Part shown: piece by piece, positions 47,516 to 56,207 of the stretch
Layout: the number at the start of each line of letters is the position of its first letter
How positions within the stretch are numbered: position 1 is the first letter of the stretch
NCBI GenBank assembly: GCA_963697675.1
Contig: CAVOOW010000001.1
Span: 62,001 to 126,000, forward strand
Direction of reading: 5' to 3'
Length of the DNA stretch: 64,000 bases
From: CAVOOW01 sp963697675
GTDB taxonomy: Bacteria > Actinomycetota > Actinomycetes > JACCUZ01
Translations under genes and position numbers: made by a program
The notes under the pieces: generated by a model
Databases searched by the model: none
What the model was told of the DNA's origin: nothing
What the model saw: the letters and a program-made list of their open reading frames with translations, nothing else

Positions 47516-48129
47516 AGGATCTCGCAGCTTCGAACGTCGTCCTCGGCTCCAGCGAAGCAGGTGTCGACACCGATCCCACCAGAGAACAGATCGATCAACG
47601 GGGCGTCGACCTCGCCCTCCGCGAGGAAGTCATCGCCACCGTTGCCGAACAACCGGTCGGCACCGACACCCGCGTGCAGGTCGTCGTTGCCCGGCCCGCC
47701 GACCACGACGTCGTCGCCATCCTCCTCGTCACCGAAGTTCAAGGAGTCGGCCCCCGGACCGCCGCGCAGCAGGTCGTCACCGTCGACTCCCGTGATGAAG
47801 TCATCGCCCTGCCCGCCGGACAGGCGGTCATCGCCGGCCCCGCCGTCGATGACGTCACTGCCCCCACGCGCCGCAGATGCAGGTCGTCACCGTCACCACC
47901 GAAGATGATCTGCCGTCCACCAGACCGACGATGACATCGGCTCCAGCCGTGCCATCGATGCGTTCCACGCCGGACTCTGACCAACGATCGTGGCCTTCTT
48001 GCCGAAGCAGGTCGGTGTTGCGGCGGACGCGATGCCAGGCACACCGAGGGTCAGCAGCGCGAGGGTGAGACCGGCAACCCCGGTGAGCCGCACCGCGCGA
48101 TGCCGCGGTGCTCGGACGGTAAGGATCAT
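47509..48129 (-). pseudogene. secreted RTX-type calcium-binding repeat protein, frameshifted
   Basis: ATG 48129 follows AAGGGGG. A signal peptide (VRLTGVAGLTLALLTLGVP, then GIASA) and the CFGKKATIVG motif lead into RTX nonapeptides, but these are spread over several frames: GVERIDGTAGADVIVGLVDG, QIIFGGDGDDLH, GGAGDDRLSGGQGDDF and GGPGNDDLHAGVGADRLFGN. At least three frame changes occur between 47990 and 47740. It ends in the cysteine-containing CFAGAEDDVRSCEI, a paralogue of the intact gene at 52904. Confidence 0.65.
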
Positions 48130-48263
48130 GAGAGCCCCCTTTGAACGACGCGACGGAACCCATGGTCCTGCTGTTGGCGCACGCTGTCCTGTGAACGGCG
48201 GCGAACTGTCGCGGGATAGTTGCGTCACCGCATAGCAAATCGCTCACATCGAACGGGCTACCG

Positions 48264-48560
48264 CTAGCCGATGTGCCGAACCACCACCAAGTGCATGCGG
48301 GCGACGACACGCATCAGCCGATGTCCTGCGACGAAGAACAGGGGCGACACTTGCTCGCGCAGGCTGAACAGGGCAAAGGCCACGGCGCTTTCGACAAGAA
48401 GTGCCATCATCTCGGGGTCGAGCACATATGGGAGCAAAGCCGGGTCGAGCACGGTTGTCGAGGCGGCCAGCAGGACGGCTGCGCCGAGCACCCACAGCAG
48501 CCCGGTGGGGATTCGATGCCGACGCATGGCCGCGACAAGTGCCCTGACGACTCTGCTCAT
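48264..48560 (-). CDS. small two-helix membrane protein
   Basis: A 98-aa protein with two membrane segments (LLWVLGAAVLLAAST and MMALLVESAVAFALFSL) and basic termini. GAGGAGGAG lies before the ATG, a strong ribosome-binding site. Family unknown; it sits between an RTX-type and a secreted propeller-type gene on the same strand. Confidence 0.6.
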   Translation of the reverse strand: MSRVVRALVAAMRRHRIPTGLLWVLGAAVLLAASTTVLDPALLPYVLDPEMMALLVESAVAFALFSLREQVSPLFFVAGHRLMRVVARMHLVVVRHIG

Positions 48561-48629
48561 GCCTGAACTCCTCCTCGCGGCAAGGATAGAAGACGGCGGT
48601 CGCGCGCGAGCCCGTAGACATCGAGCGAC

Positions 48630-49961
48630 TCACGGCGTGGGAAAGAAGCAGATCCCGACGTGCGAGCGAACCTCACCGACGAGGTAGCCGCAGTCGCCGC
48701 TGTCCGAGCCGACCCACAACCCCGTCGGGAAGCCGGGGTGGTTGGCACTGTTGGTGATGTAGAGCTCACGAGAGCCCACCTCACGGCCCTTGCCGGGGTT
48801 CCAACCGCTCAGTGTCGCCGTGCCAGCCGTGAGCGCAGCGATGCCTGGACGGTCGTAGCTGACACCACCTTGTTGGATCCAGCGCTGGTGGCCGGCGACG
48901 TAGGTATAGCTCTGGGTGGCCTCGATCGCGCGCAAGGTGTCGCCACCGGTCTTCTTGACCCAGTTCGGGTGGACGAGAGCACCGGTTGCCGCGGTGTCGT
49001 ACTTGAAGGCGCTGTCGCACAGTCCCGGGCGATTGCCACCCCCGGCGGCGACGTAGAAGTACCTGCCTGGCGGACCGAAGTCGACGTCCTCCAGGAAGGC
49101 CGGGTTCGCGGTCCCGTGACAGACGTCACCGATCGTGTCAGGGCTCTTCCAGTTGGCGATCGTCATCCCGGCGGTGCCGAGGTTGAACAGCACCAGTTGC
49201 TCGCGCGCGTAGCCGAACACCTTGGTAAAGCACCCCAGCAGCACCAGCTTGGTCTTCTGGGCATTGATCGCCATCCGGTATCCACCGGTCACACACGCGC
49301 CTGTGATGGGGCTCGTCAGCGAACCACTGATCGGCGGCTTGACCTCGGACCGCACCGCGCCTGTCACCAGGTCGACGTTCGCGAGACCGACCCGCGGCTG
49401 CCCTCCGACCGTGGTGAACTTGCCGGCGATGACGAGCGAGCCGTAGGCGAGGTCGACGTCGCTCACCTTGCCGTTGATGGCGGGCGCGAAGGCAGTGACA
49501 AGTGCACCGGTGGACGGGTCGATCTTGACCACCGAGCTCGTGGTGACACCGTTCACCTTGGAGAAGTCGCCCGAGACATACAGGTAGCCGCCGCTCTGCG
49601 TGATCGCTTGCACCTGACCGTTGAAGTTCGGCGCGAACGGCGACACCGCACCGGTGTTGGGGTCGAAGGCGAACATGTTGCTGCGCGGATAGCTGGTCGC
49701 TCCGTTGGCTGACTGCACCAAGGGGAACTTGCCCCCTGCGTACATCACGCCGTTGTAGGCCAGGAACGCGTTTACCTCGTACTCCTTGGTTACCGGGTCG
49801 TCCCAGCCGCCGGGCACGACCGGCGTGTTGTCCGCCGGATTCGCCGAGACGATGGCGTCCGGCAGGTTGACATCATCCTGATAGGCCAACGCTGCGGCAG
49901 GGAACGCCGCAAGCGCCGACATAGCCACGCACAGACTGGTGAACGTTCTCGGCATGCGCAC
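48630..49961 (-). CDS. secreted beta-propeller-type protein
   Basis: A 443-aa exported protein: signal peptide (TSLCVAMSALAAFPAAALA), then repeated four-strand blades with patterns such as AFLAYNGVMYAGGKFPLV, AITQSGGYLYVSGDFSKVNG and DLAYGSLVIAGKFTTVGG. These resemble the extracellular propeller/delta-60-like proteins of actinobacteria. Several cysteines in the second half suggest disulfides. GTG 49961 has AGGGG about six bases upstream; ATG 49955 is an alternative. Ligand unknown. Confidence 0.72.
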   Translation of the reverse strand: MRMPRTFTSLCVAMSALAAFPAAALAYQDDVNLPDAIVSANPADNTPVVPGGWDDPVTKEYEVNAFLAYNGVMYAGGKFPLVQSANGATSYPRSNMFAFDPNTGAVSPFAPNFNGQVQAITQSGGYLYVSGDFSKVNGVTTSSVVKIDPSTGALVTAFAPAINGKVSDVDLAYGSLVIAGKFTTVGGQPRVGLANVDLVTGAVRSEVKPPISGSLTSPITGACVTGGYRMAINAQKTKLVLLGCFTKVFGYAREQLVLFNLGTAGMTIANWKSPDTIGDVCHGTANPAFLEDVDFGPPGRYFYVAAGGGNRPGLCDSAFKYDTAATGALVHPNWVKKTGGDTLRAIEATQSYTYVAGHQRWIQQGGVSYDRPGIAALTAGTATLSGWNPGKGREVGSRELYITNSANHPGFPTGLWVGSDSGDCGYLVGEVRSHVGICFFPTP

Positions 49962-50118
49962 CGTGATCCCCTGACGTAGAGCTGCTGGACAGAGCCTCTT
50001 TCTCGTCCGGTCAGGGGCCATCGGGTGGACGGGAACATCGTCAAGGACGCACAGCCGGTACGCAAGGTTCGGACAGAAGGCTCGCAGAGTGGGAAATTTG
50101 TCTGAGGCCGCACAATCA

Positions 50119-50430
50119 ACCCAGCGGAGATCGCGCTCTTCTCCAACACCTACCGGGTGATCGCTCCCGAGCAGATGGGTCACGGCCGGACCGCGGACGA
50201 CCCGCGCCCGCCCGTCTCACTACCACGACATGGCGATCCATCACCCAGATCCGGTGTCGAAGCTCGCCGTCCTCGGCACCAAATGTGGCGCGTTGAACCC
50301 AGCTACACGACCGATCAGCTAGCCGGCATCAGGGGGCCGACGCTCATGATGGCCGGCGAGCACGGGCGATTCCGAAGGCGCAGCTGGGCGTGCTCCCCGT
50401 CGCGCGTACCTCTTCATGATCGCTCCCGCC
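50119..50430 (+). pseudogene. alpha/beta hydrolase remnant with internal deletions
   Basis: Fragments in different frames match one hydrolase in order: NTYRVIAPEQMGHGRTADDP, then YHDMAI, then HHPDPVSKLAVLGTKCG, then YTTDQLAGIRGPTLMMAGEH and KAQLGVLPVA. The joint between DMAI and HHPD removes the nucleophile elbow, and further loss lies before YTTDQLAG. No complete product is possible. Confidence 0.55.
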
Positions 50431-50466
50431 GTGCACAGATTCCGCATTAACAGCGAATCTGCGCAC
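50431..50466. repeat. imperfect 36-nt inverted repeat
   Basis: GTGCACAGATTC and GAATCTGCGCAC form 12-base arms with one mismatch around a 12-nt loop. The hairpin could be a terminator for the decayed hydrolase or a recombination site; no T-tract follows. Confidence 0.5.
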
Positions 50467-50506
50467 GGAATTAGCGATCTTGGTCGGGAGGGTGCGCGCG
50501 TGCGCA

Positions 50507-50558
50507 TCGGTTACTGCATGATCGACTTTGAAGGTGGAGGGAGGCCGGCGGTCAGGAG
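50507..50558. repeat. dispersed repeat, copy B
   Basis: Copy B shares 27 identical bases with copy A from its first base and remains similar for about 50 bases. It lies between the hydrolase remnant and the EAL remnant. Confidence 0.75.
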
Positions 50559-50646
50559 GTCCGGGACTCGAGCACGTCGAAGACTGCGACGACTTTAAGA
50601 GGTCGCACGCGCGGTCGAGGTCGGGGTACTTCGAGCACGTCGAGCC

Positions 50647-51030
50647 ATCCAGGCGCTGCGCCGGCTGCGCGACCTCGGAGTGCGGCTGTCCATCGACGAC
50701 CTCGGCACCGGCTACTCCTCGCTGGCCTACCTCCAGCGCCTGCCGGTGGACGAGATCAAGATCGACCGATCGTTCCTGCAACGGGCCGACCTCGACGCGC
50801 TGCGACTCGTCGCCATCATCGGCGCCATCGTCGACCTCGGTCACCGGCTCGGTCGCGTGGTCGTCGCCGACGGCGTCGAGGACGAGGCGTCCTGGGCAAC
50901 CCTGCGGAACCTCGGCTGCGACTCAGCGCAGGGCTATTGGATGAGCCGGCCGATGCCTGCGGAGGAATTCCTGCCCTGGCTGGAAAGCTGGCGGCCCACC
51001 GGCGTTTCCGTCCTGCACGCCGTGCGCTGA
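50647..51030 (+). pseudogene. 5'-truncated EAL-domain (c-di-GMP phosphodiesterase) remnant
   Basis: The last 120 or so residues of an EAL domain remain: RLSIDDLGTGYSSLAYLQRL, VDEIKIDRSF, VVVADGVEDEASW and CDSAQGYWMSRPM. The EAL motif itself and the first half of the domain are lost, so no activity is expected. The remaining frame is open and intact. Confidence 0.7.
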
Positions 51031-51083
51031 AGTTAGCCTTTCTGACGCGCTCATCCCGACCTCGTTCGTGACCAGGTCGTCCG

Positions 51084-51089
51084 TAGAGT
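51084..51089 (+). promoter_or_regulatory. candidate leaderless -10 box of the uridine kinase-like gene
   Basis: TAGAGT is exactly six bases before the GTG at 51096, as at other leaderless genes in this window. Confidence 0.4.
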
Positions 51090-51095
51090 CACTGC

Positions 51096-51812
51096 GTGCA
51101 TGGCTTCGAGTCGGCGTCCTCATGGCGACAGCCCCAGCCTGCGCCGGCATCGGCAGTCCGAACAGATCTGGTCGACGCCCTCGCAGTGCGGATCCACCGT
51201 CTGGGCGGGCACCGGCTCAGGGTCGCGATCGACGGTCTCACCGCAGCGGGGAAGACCAGCTTCGGTCACGAACTCGCCGCGGCACTGCGAGAACTGGGCC
51301 GTCCAACGCTGCGCGCCTGCTTGGACGACTTCAAGCACCCATGGCGCCACGCCCGCGAGTTCGGCTACGACCGGCTCAGCGGCGAGGGTTATTACCGCAA
51401 CGCCTACGACTTCGCGACCATCCGAAACCTGCTCCTCTGCCCGGCCGGACCCGATGGGTCAGGACACGTAGTCCTTTGCGCGCATGACCCGTTGACCGGC
51501 GAGGACCATCGACTGACAATCGTCGAAGCTCCACCTGACGCCGTGCTCATCGTCGACTCCGTGTTCGCATTCCGCCCTGAGTACAACGACCAGTGGGACT
51601 TTCGCATCTGGCTCGACGTCGACCCCGAGCTCGCCCTGGCACGAGGCATCGCCCGCGACACCGACCGGGAAGGCCTCGACGCGGCGACCCGCGTCCACCG
51701 GGATCGTTACTACGCCGCGGAGCTGATCTACATCGCAGAGGTCGCGCCGCGGTCGATCGCAGACGTGTGCATCGACAACCGAGAGTTCGCCAATCCTCGC
51801 GTGCTGGGTTAG
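51096..51812 (+). CDS. uridine kinase-like P-loop protein
   Basis: A 238-aa kinase. Walker A is DGLTAAGKTSF near residue 46; ACLDDFKHPW and GYYRNAYDF match the substrate-binding part of the uridine kinase/phosphoribulokinase family; IVDSVFAFRPEY is the second acidic strand. It should phosphorylate uridine or a related nucleoside, but these actinobacterial paralogues are untested. Overlaps the convergent WYL gene by four bases. Confidence 0.82.
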   Translation: MHGFESASSWRQPQPAPASAVRTDLVDALAVRIHRLGGHRLRVAIDGLTAAGKTSFGHELAAALRELGRPTLRACLDDFKHPWRHAREFGYDRLSGEGYYRNAYDFATIRNLLLCPAGPDGSGHVVLCAHDPLTGEDHRLTIVEAPPDAVLIVDSVFAFRPEYNDQWDFRIWLDVDPELALARGIARDTDREGLDAATRVHRDRYYAAELIYIAEVAPRSIADVCIDNREFANPRVLG

Positions 51813-52753
51813 CGGCCGGCTTGCATCAGGCGCTGACCCAGCGCCGTGGTCGCGCGCTGGAGCTCCAATGACCCGTTGACGTGGAAGGGCGCGGGGATGA
51901 AGGCCAGCTTTCGCGCGTACCAGTCCGGGTCGTCAGTCGTCGCCGTCAGACGTGTTCGATCCTCGTCGGCAGGTTCGAGAGTGCCGAGACTCTTGGGCAC
52001 CCATCGCGCGGTCTCCTCGACCGTGGCCTCGACTAGGACATCGACGGGATGGGTCCAGCCCCGGGACAGGTGTTGTTCCAAGACGTCCAGCGCGTCGAGC
52101 TCGTGCGGTGGTGTGAACGTCTCGGACAGGGCCTCGATCGAGGCCACCCGATCCACGCGGAGCACCCGCTGTGCCTGCTTGGTGTGGGACCAGCACAACA
52201 GATACCACCGGCTGTGTCGCAGCACGACAGCCCAAGGGTCGACGTCCATCACCCGGGGCGCGCCCCTGCTCAGGCAATAGCCGAGGCGTAGTCGGCGCGC
52301 CGCGATGCATGCGTGGACCAGTTGGTTGGTCAGCTCCGGACTCGCCCAGGCATCGCCCCTGGGACGCGGCGTCGTCTCGCGGACGGCCTGGACCGGGCCG
52401 GCCAGTCCTGCGGGCAAGGCCCGGACGATCTTGGCCAGCGCACTGCCCACGAGGTCGGTCGCATCGGCCGCGTCCCTGTCGCCTTCCAGCACGGCCATGG
52501 CCAGACCCAGCGCCTCAGCAGCGGTGAACATCAACGGAGGCAGCCGCAGTCCGCGCCCCACGCGGTAGCCCCCGTAAGGCCCGGTGACGGACTCGATCGG
52601 GAGATCTGCCTCGCGCAGGATCGCGACGTAGCGTCGGGCCGCTCGTTCGGTGACCCCCAGCCGCTCCCCCAGCCGTTCGGCCGTGATGCCCGGGCTGTTC
52701 TGAATCACTTCGAGTGCCAACAGGGCACGCGCAGTGGGGCTCGAGGGTGCCAT
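51809..52753 (-). CDS. YafY-type HTH and WYL-domain regulator
   Basis: A 314-aa regulator. The N-terminal winged helix is ITAERLGERLGVTERAARRYV near residue 30, followed by GGYRVGRGLRLPPLMFTAAEA, and the WYL domain near residue 185 (HSRWYLLCWSH) keeps the Trp-Tyr-Leu motif. WYL domains sense nucleic-acid or nucleotide ligands. The ATG at 52753 is preferred. Target unknown. Confidence 0.85.
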   Translation of the reverse strand: MAPSSPTARALLALEVIQNSPGITAERLGERLGVTERAARRYVAILREADLPIESVTGPYGGYRVGRGLRLPPLMFTAAEALGLAMAVLEGDRDAADATDLVGSALAKIVRALPAGLAGPVQAVRETTPRPRGDAWASPELTNQLVHACIAARRLRLGYCLSRGAPRVMDVDPWAVVLRHSRWYLLCWSHTKQAQRVLRVDRVASIEALSETFTPPHELDALDVLEQHLSRGWTHPVDVLVEATVEETARWVPKSLGTLEPADEDRTRLTATTDDPDWYARKLAFIPAPFHVNGSLELQRATTALGQRLMQAGR

Positions 52754-52903
52754 TCCGTTCATCCCGCAGCCCCCATCCCGGAACCAGATCGTCCGGGATG
52801 GACAATAGCGCCCACTTACCGGGGGCTTACCTCGACGACCGCGTTGGTTGCGTCGCCTGGGCGCTCGTGGTGCTCGGAGGGTCGACGTGATGAGCAGCTC
52901 GTC

Positions 52904-53497
52904 CTAGAGCTGGCAGCCCAGCGCGTGTTTCGGGCTGTGGCAGGTGTCGATGCCACTCCCGCCGCCGATCGTGTCTCGTCCGTCCCCACCGAAGATTGCG
53001 TCGTTTCCATGTCCGCCGAGGATGACGTCGTCACCGGCATGTCCACGCAGGACGTCATTTCCGTCCTGCCCGTGGATCGCGTCCTCACCGGCGTTGCCGT
53101 ACACAGTGTCGTCACCGGAGCGCCCGTGGATGACGTCGTTGCCGTCGTCGCCGTACGCGGTGTCGTTGCCGCCCCCGCCGTACAGGTGATCTGCGCCCGG
53201 TCCGCCGCTCACATCGTCGTTCCCGTCGTTGCCGCTCACGAGGTCGTTGCCGGAACCCGCGCAGATAAGGTCGTCCCCGGCTCCGCCAAGAATCGTGTCG
53301 GCGCCTCCGAGCCCGAAGATAACGTCTGCACCAGCCGTGCCGTTGATGGTGTCGTCGTTCTCAGTCCCGACGATCGTTGCGGTCAGCCCGAAGCAGGTGT
53401 CCACGGCCTGCGCCGGGGACGCCGCGATGGTGAACGCGCCGACCAGAATGGCAGCGGCTCCTGCGGCCATGGCCGCGCGGATGTTGTCTTGCTTCAT
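52904..53497 (-). CDS. secreted RTX-type calcium-binding repeat protein
   Basis: A 197-aa exported protein with a signal peptide (MAAGAAAILVGAFTIAASP, then AQA), the CFGLTATIVG motif and about thirteen RTX nonapeptides of the type GGxGxDxxx (for example GGAGDDLICAGSGNDLVSG and YGDDGNDVIHGRSGDDTVYG). It should fold into a calcium-bound beta-roll outside the cell. GGGAGGG precedes the ATG. It ends with a paired-cysteine tail like its frameshifted paralogue at 47509. No type I secretion genes are near; export would be by Sec. Confidence 0.87.
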   Translation of the reverse strand: MKQDNIRAAMAAGAAAILVGAFTIAASPAQAVDTCFGLTATIVGTENDDTINGTAGADVIFGLGGADTILGGAGDDLICAGSGNDLVSGNDGNDDVSGGPGADHLYGGGGNDTAYGDDGNDVIHGRSGDDTVYGNAGEDAIHGQDGNDVLRGHAGDDVILGGHGNDAIFGGDGRDTIGGGSGIDTCHSPKHALGCQL

Positions 53498-53571
53498 GGT
53501 GTTCCCTCCCTGGGCAAGCCCTTGTTGATATGACCAAGGACGGCATGGGGAGTGCCGAGGTTCGTCTCGTG

Positions 53572-53593
53572 TCGGCTACTGCATGATCGACTT
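53572..53593. repeat. dispersed repeat, copy C (short)
   Basis: Twenty-two bases match copies A and B with one change (CTACTGCATGATCGACTT). It lies 75 bases upstream of the intact RTX-type gene. A small ACGGTG/CACCGT hairpin follows at 53597-53617. Confidence 0.6.
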
Positions 53594-53712
53594 CTAACGG
53601 TGGGAGGTTCTCACCGTCCTCTTGCCTCGCGTGGCGACGTCGATTGCCGCCACGTCCCTAGAGTGTCTGGCAGGGTGCAGTGCCTCCGGGACGACAGCTG
53701 ACGGGGATCTTC

Positions 53713-54636
53713 GTGAGAGCACGAGCGAGCAGACGTTCCGCAGCACTGACGGTTGCCCTGTTTGCGGCTGCGGTCGTCGTGGTGGCTGGCTGCAGCGGGA
53801 GCTCCGGCGGGAGGGCACCTGGCCCCTCGCCGAGCGCGCACGGGAAGCCGTCCAAGCTGCTCGTCGTGGTGCTCGAGAACCACAGTGCAGACAACGCCAT
53901 GGCCGGCATGCCCGGACTTGCGGCGGAGGCGACGCGCTTTGGACGAGCGACGCAATCGTTCGGGCTGACCCATCCCTCTCTGCCGAACTACCTCACGATC
54001 GCCGGCGGCTCCACCTTCGCAGTGGACGACAACGCCCTGCCAGCCGCGCATCCACTCAGCGGTTCATCGGTCTTCGGGCAGGTGTTGGCTGCGGGGAAGG
54101 TCGCGAAAACCTACGCCGAGGGCATGACGAGCCCCTGCCAGCTCCAGTCAAGCGGCCGGTATGCCGTCAAGCACAACCCGTGGCCCTACTTCACGTCTCC
54201 GGTGGAGCGGGCAGGATGTCAACGCTACGACGTCTCAGCCGGCACCCCGACGAACGGCGCACTGCACGACGACATCGCGGGAGGGACGCTGCCGACGTTC
54301 GGTCTGCTGATCCCCGACCTCTGCAACGACGCTCACGAATGCTCATTGTCGATCGCTGACCGCTGGCTGCACGGCTGGCTCGGCCAACTGCTGGCCAGTC
54401 AGGACTTTCGCAGCGGACGGCTCGCCGTTGTCGTGACCTTCGACGAGGACCACCGGGACGCCAGCAACAACATCCTCACCGCAGTGTTGCACAGGGGGTT
54501 GCACGGCACGGTGGTCACGACACGCCTCGACCACACCGCCCTGAGTCATTCGGTCTCGCGGCTGGTGGGCGCGCGGCCGTTGCGCGACGCCGCGGCTGCG
54601 CCCGACCTCTTGGGTGCGTTCGGGCTGGCCGGCTGA
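53713..54636 (+). CDS. secreted phosphoesterase (AcpA-like) lipoprotein
   Basis: A 307-aa lipoprotein. The lipobox VVVAGC follows a hydrophobic helix near residue 25. The phosphoesterase core has VVLENHSADNAM near residue 55, THPSLPNYLTIAGG near 90 and FDEDHRDASNN near 240, matching acid phosphatase/phosphoesterase proteins. GTG 53713 follows a GGGG run. The last 91 bases overlap the convergent gene. Confidence 0.78.
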   Translation: MRARASRRSAALTVALFAAAVVVVAGCSGSSGGRAPGPSPSAHGKPSKLLVVVLENHSADNAMAGMPGLAAEATRFGRATQSFGLTHPSLPNYLTIAGGSTFAVDDNALPAAHPLSGSSVFGQVLAAGKVAKTYAEGMTSPCQLQSSGRYAVKHNPWPYFTSPVERAGCQRYDVSAGTPTNGALHDDIAGGTLPTFGLLIPDLCNDAHECSLSIADRWLHGWLGQLLASQDFRSGRLAVVVTFDEDHRDASNNILTAVLHRGLHGTVVTTRLDHTALSHSVSRLVGARPLRDAAAAPDLLGAFGLAG

Positions 54637-56159
54637 CTCGGCCCTCGCGCAAACAGGGTGTAGCCGTCGACCCGGGCCAGGACGGGCCAGCGCCTGATCG
54701 CCTGCATCGAAGCGCGGTCCAAGCCGGTGCCCCTGCGGCGAGCGAGGAGCACAGCGTTCCCCGACTTGAGGTAGCTCAGTACCTGCCTCTGCCAGGCCGG
54801 GTTCTTCCGTCTGGCCAACACCTGGTCCTGGGGACCGAGAGCGAGCTCCCCCTCATAGGTGTACCCCGTCACGTCAGGGTGCAGTGGGCACCCGTTGCGC
54901 AAGTCGCGGCTGAGGACGTTCATCTCGATCAGCACGATCGGGGTGTCCGAGAGCACACATCGTTCCTGCCCCGCGAACGCGCCCAGCCGCGAGCCGAGAA
55001 ACGGCCGGCCCGACCCGACCCTGATCGGCCCAAGCGCCATCCCGGCGGCCGCGACGGCGCCGCTCAGAGCGGCCACGCCTGCGACCCGCAGGACCATCCC
55101 GTGCTCGGCGAGCCAGGCAGCGATCCGACCGGACGCGGCGGCCAGCGTCAGCGCGGCCGCGGGCACGACGAACCCGGCATAGGCGGGAAAGTACGAGGGC
55201 GCCTCCAGCAGCAGCCCCGCCTGAGCGACCAGCAGAACGACAACCATCCGGGCCAACCGCTCCTGCCAGGCCAGGACCAGCGCCCCGATCGCGAGCAGAC
55301 CCATCACTGCGGTCACGAACACAGACGTGTGGGAGTGGGGCATCCAGACGGCTACGGCGCTCAGGTCGTAGAGCCGTGCAAGCGCGCTGACGTGCATCAC
55401 GGGACGGTCCAGCTGATCGGTCACGACCATGCGGATCATGGTGTCCGGAGCCATCAGGAAGAACGGCAGGCAGATGACCGTCAGGGCCGCGGCCGCCCCG
55501 GCGGCCACCTTGACCGCCGAGCGCCACCCCCGGACGAGAAGCAACCAGCCGAGCACAACCAGCAGCGGCACCACTCCCCAGATCTTGACGCCCGCTGCAG
55601 CACCCAGCGCCGCCCCCGCGAGCACGCAGGCCCGCGCGGAGATCGGCGCAGAACGAGACCGGAGCAGGACCACCAGACCCAGCAGCAGGAACGTGTTCCC
55701 GAATGGCTCCAGCTTGGTCTGGGTCTCCAGCACCACTTCCGGGACCCAGGTGGCATAGAAGAGTCCGCCGACGACGGCCGCGACCAGGCCGAAGCGGCGG
55801 GCGATCACCGTGACGAGGACGGCATTCAGGGTGCCCAGCAGGATGACGGCGAACCGCGCCACGGCCATCCCCGTGGAATCGGAAGTGATGGTCCCCAGCG
55901 CGGCGAACGGGCTGAGCAGCAGCATGATCCCCGGCGGGTGCAGCAGCAGGAACCCCTCGTACGGCCGCCGCCCGTGCACGAACGCGTCTGCGGCGGCGTA
56001 GTAGACCCCCTGGTCGTAGCCCGCCAGGGCGTGAAACCCCTCGCCGCGGAGCACGACCCCGATCCGGGCCGTGAACGCCACCACCGCGACCACGGCCATC
56101 GCCGGGACACTCCACGAGAGCCTGCCGGCAGACCCCGGCCTCACGCAACGCGCAGTCAC
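54546..56159 (-). CDS. multi-spanning glycosyltransferase-like membrane protein
   Basis: A 537-aa protein with about ten membrane helices and the GT39/ArnT-like layout: an acidic motif in the first outer loop (ALAGYDQGVYYAAADAFVHG), then RRPYEGFLLLHPPGI, and a C-terminal soluble domain with CVLSDTPIVLIEMN. Such enzymes use polyprenyl-phosphate sugars. The final 30 residues (PSQPASPNAPKRSGAAAAS) are low-complexity and antisense to the phosphoesterase gene. GTG start; no ribosome-binding site is clear. Confidence 0.72.
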   Translation of the reverse strand: MTARCVRPGSAGRLSWSVPAMAVVAVVAFTARIGVVLRGEGFHALAGYDQGVYYAAADAFVHGRRPYEGFLLLHPPGIMLLLSPFAALGTITSDSTGMAVARFAVILLGTLNAVLVTVIARRFGLVAAVVGGLFYATWVPEVVLETQTKLEPFGNTFLLLGLVVLLRSRSAPISARACVLAGAALGAAAGVKIWGVVPLLVVLGWLLLVRGWRSAVKVAAGAAAALTVICLPFFLMAPDTMIRMVVTDQLDRPVMHVSALARLYDLSAVAVWMPHSHTSVFVTAVMGLLAIGALVLAWQERLARMVVVLLVAQAGLLLEAPSYFPAYAGFVVPAAALTLAAASGRIAAWLAEHGMVLRVAGVAALSGAVAAAGMALGPIRVGSGRPFLGSRLGAFAGQERCVLSDTPIVLIEMNVLSRDLRNGCPLHPDVTGYTYEGELALGPQDQVLARRKNPAWQRQVLSYLKSGNAVLLARRRGTGLDRASMQAIRRWPVLARVDGYTLFARGPSQPASPNAPKRSGAAAASRNGRAPTSRETE

Positions 56160-56207
56160 CTACTACACACTATGTAGGACTTGGTTCTCCCGCAGGACGG
56201 ATCTTCT

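Noticed and set aside
50528..50646. Small plus-strand ORF upstream of the EAL remnant (MKVEGGRRSGGPG...)
   Set aside because: It starts inside repeat copy B, has no ribosome-binding site and no recognisable sequence; probably chance.
47509..53497. CRISPR-like or microsatellite repeats in the RTX genes
   Set aside because: The repetition reflects protein nonapeptides with variable DNA sequence; there are no equal-length spacers or conserved repeats.
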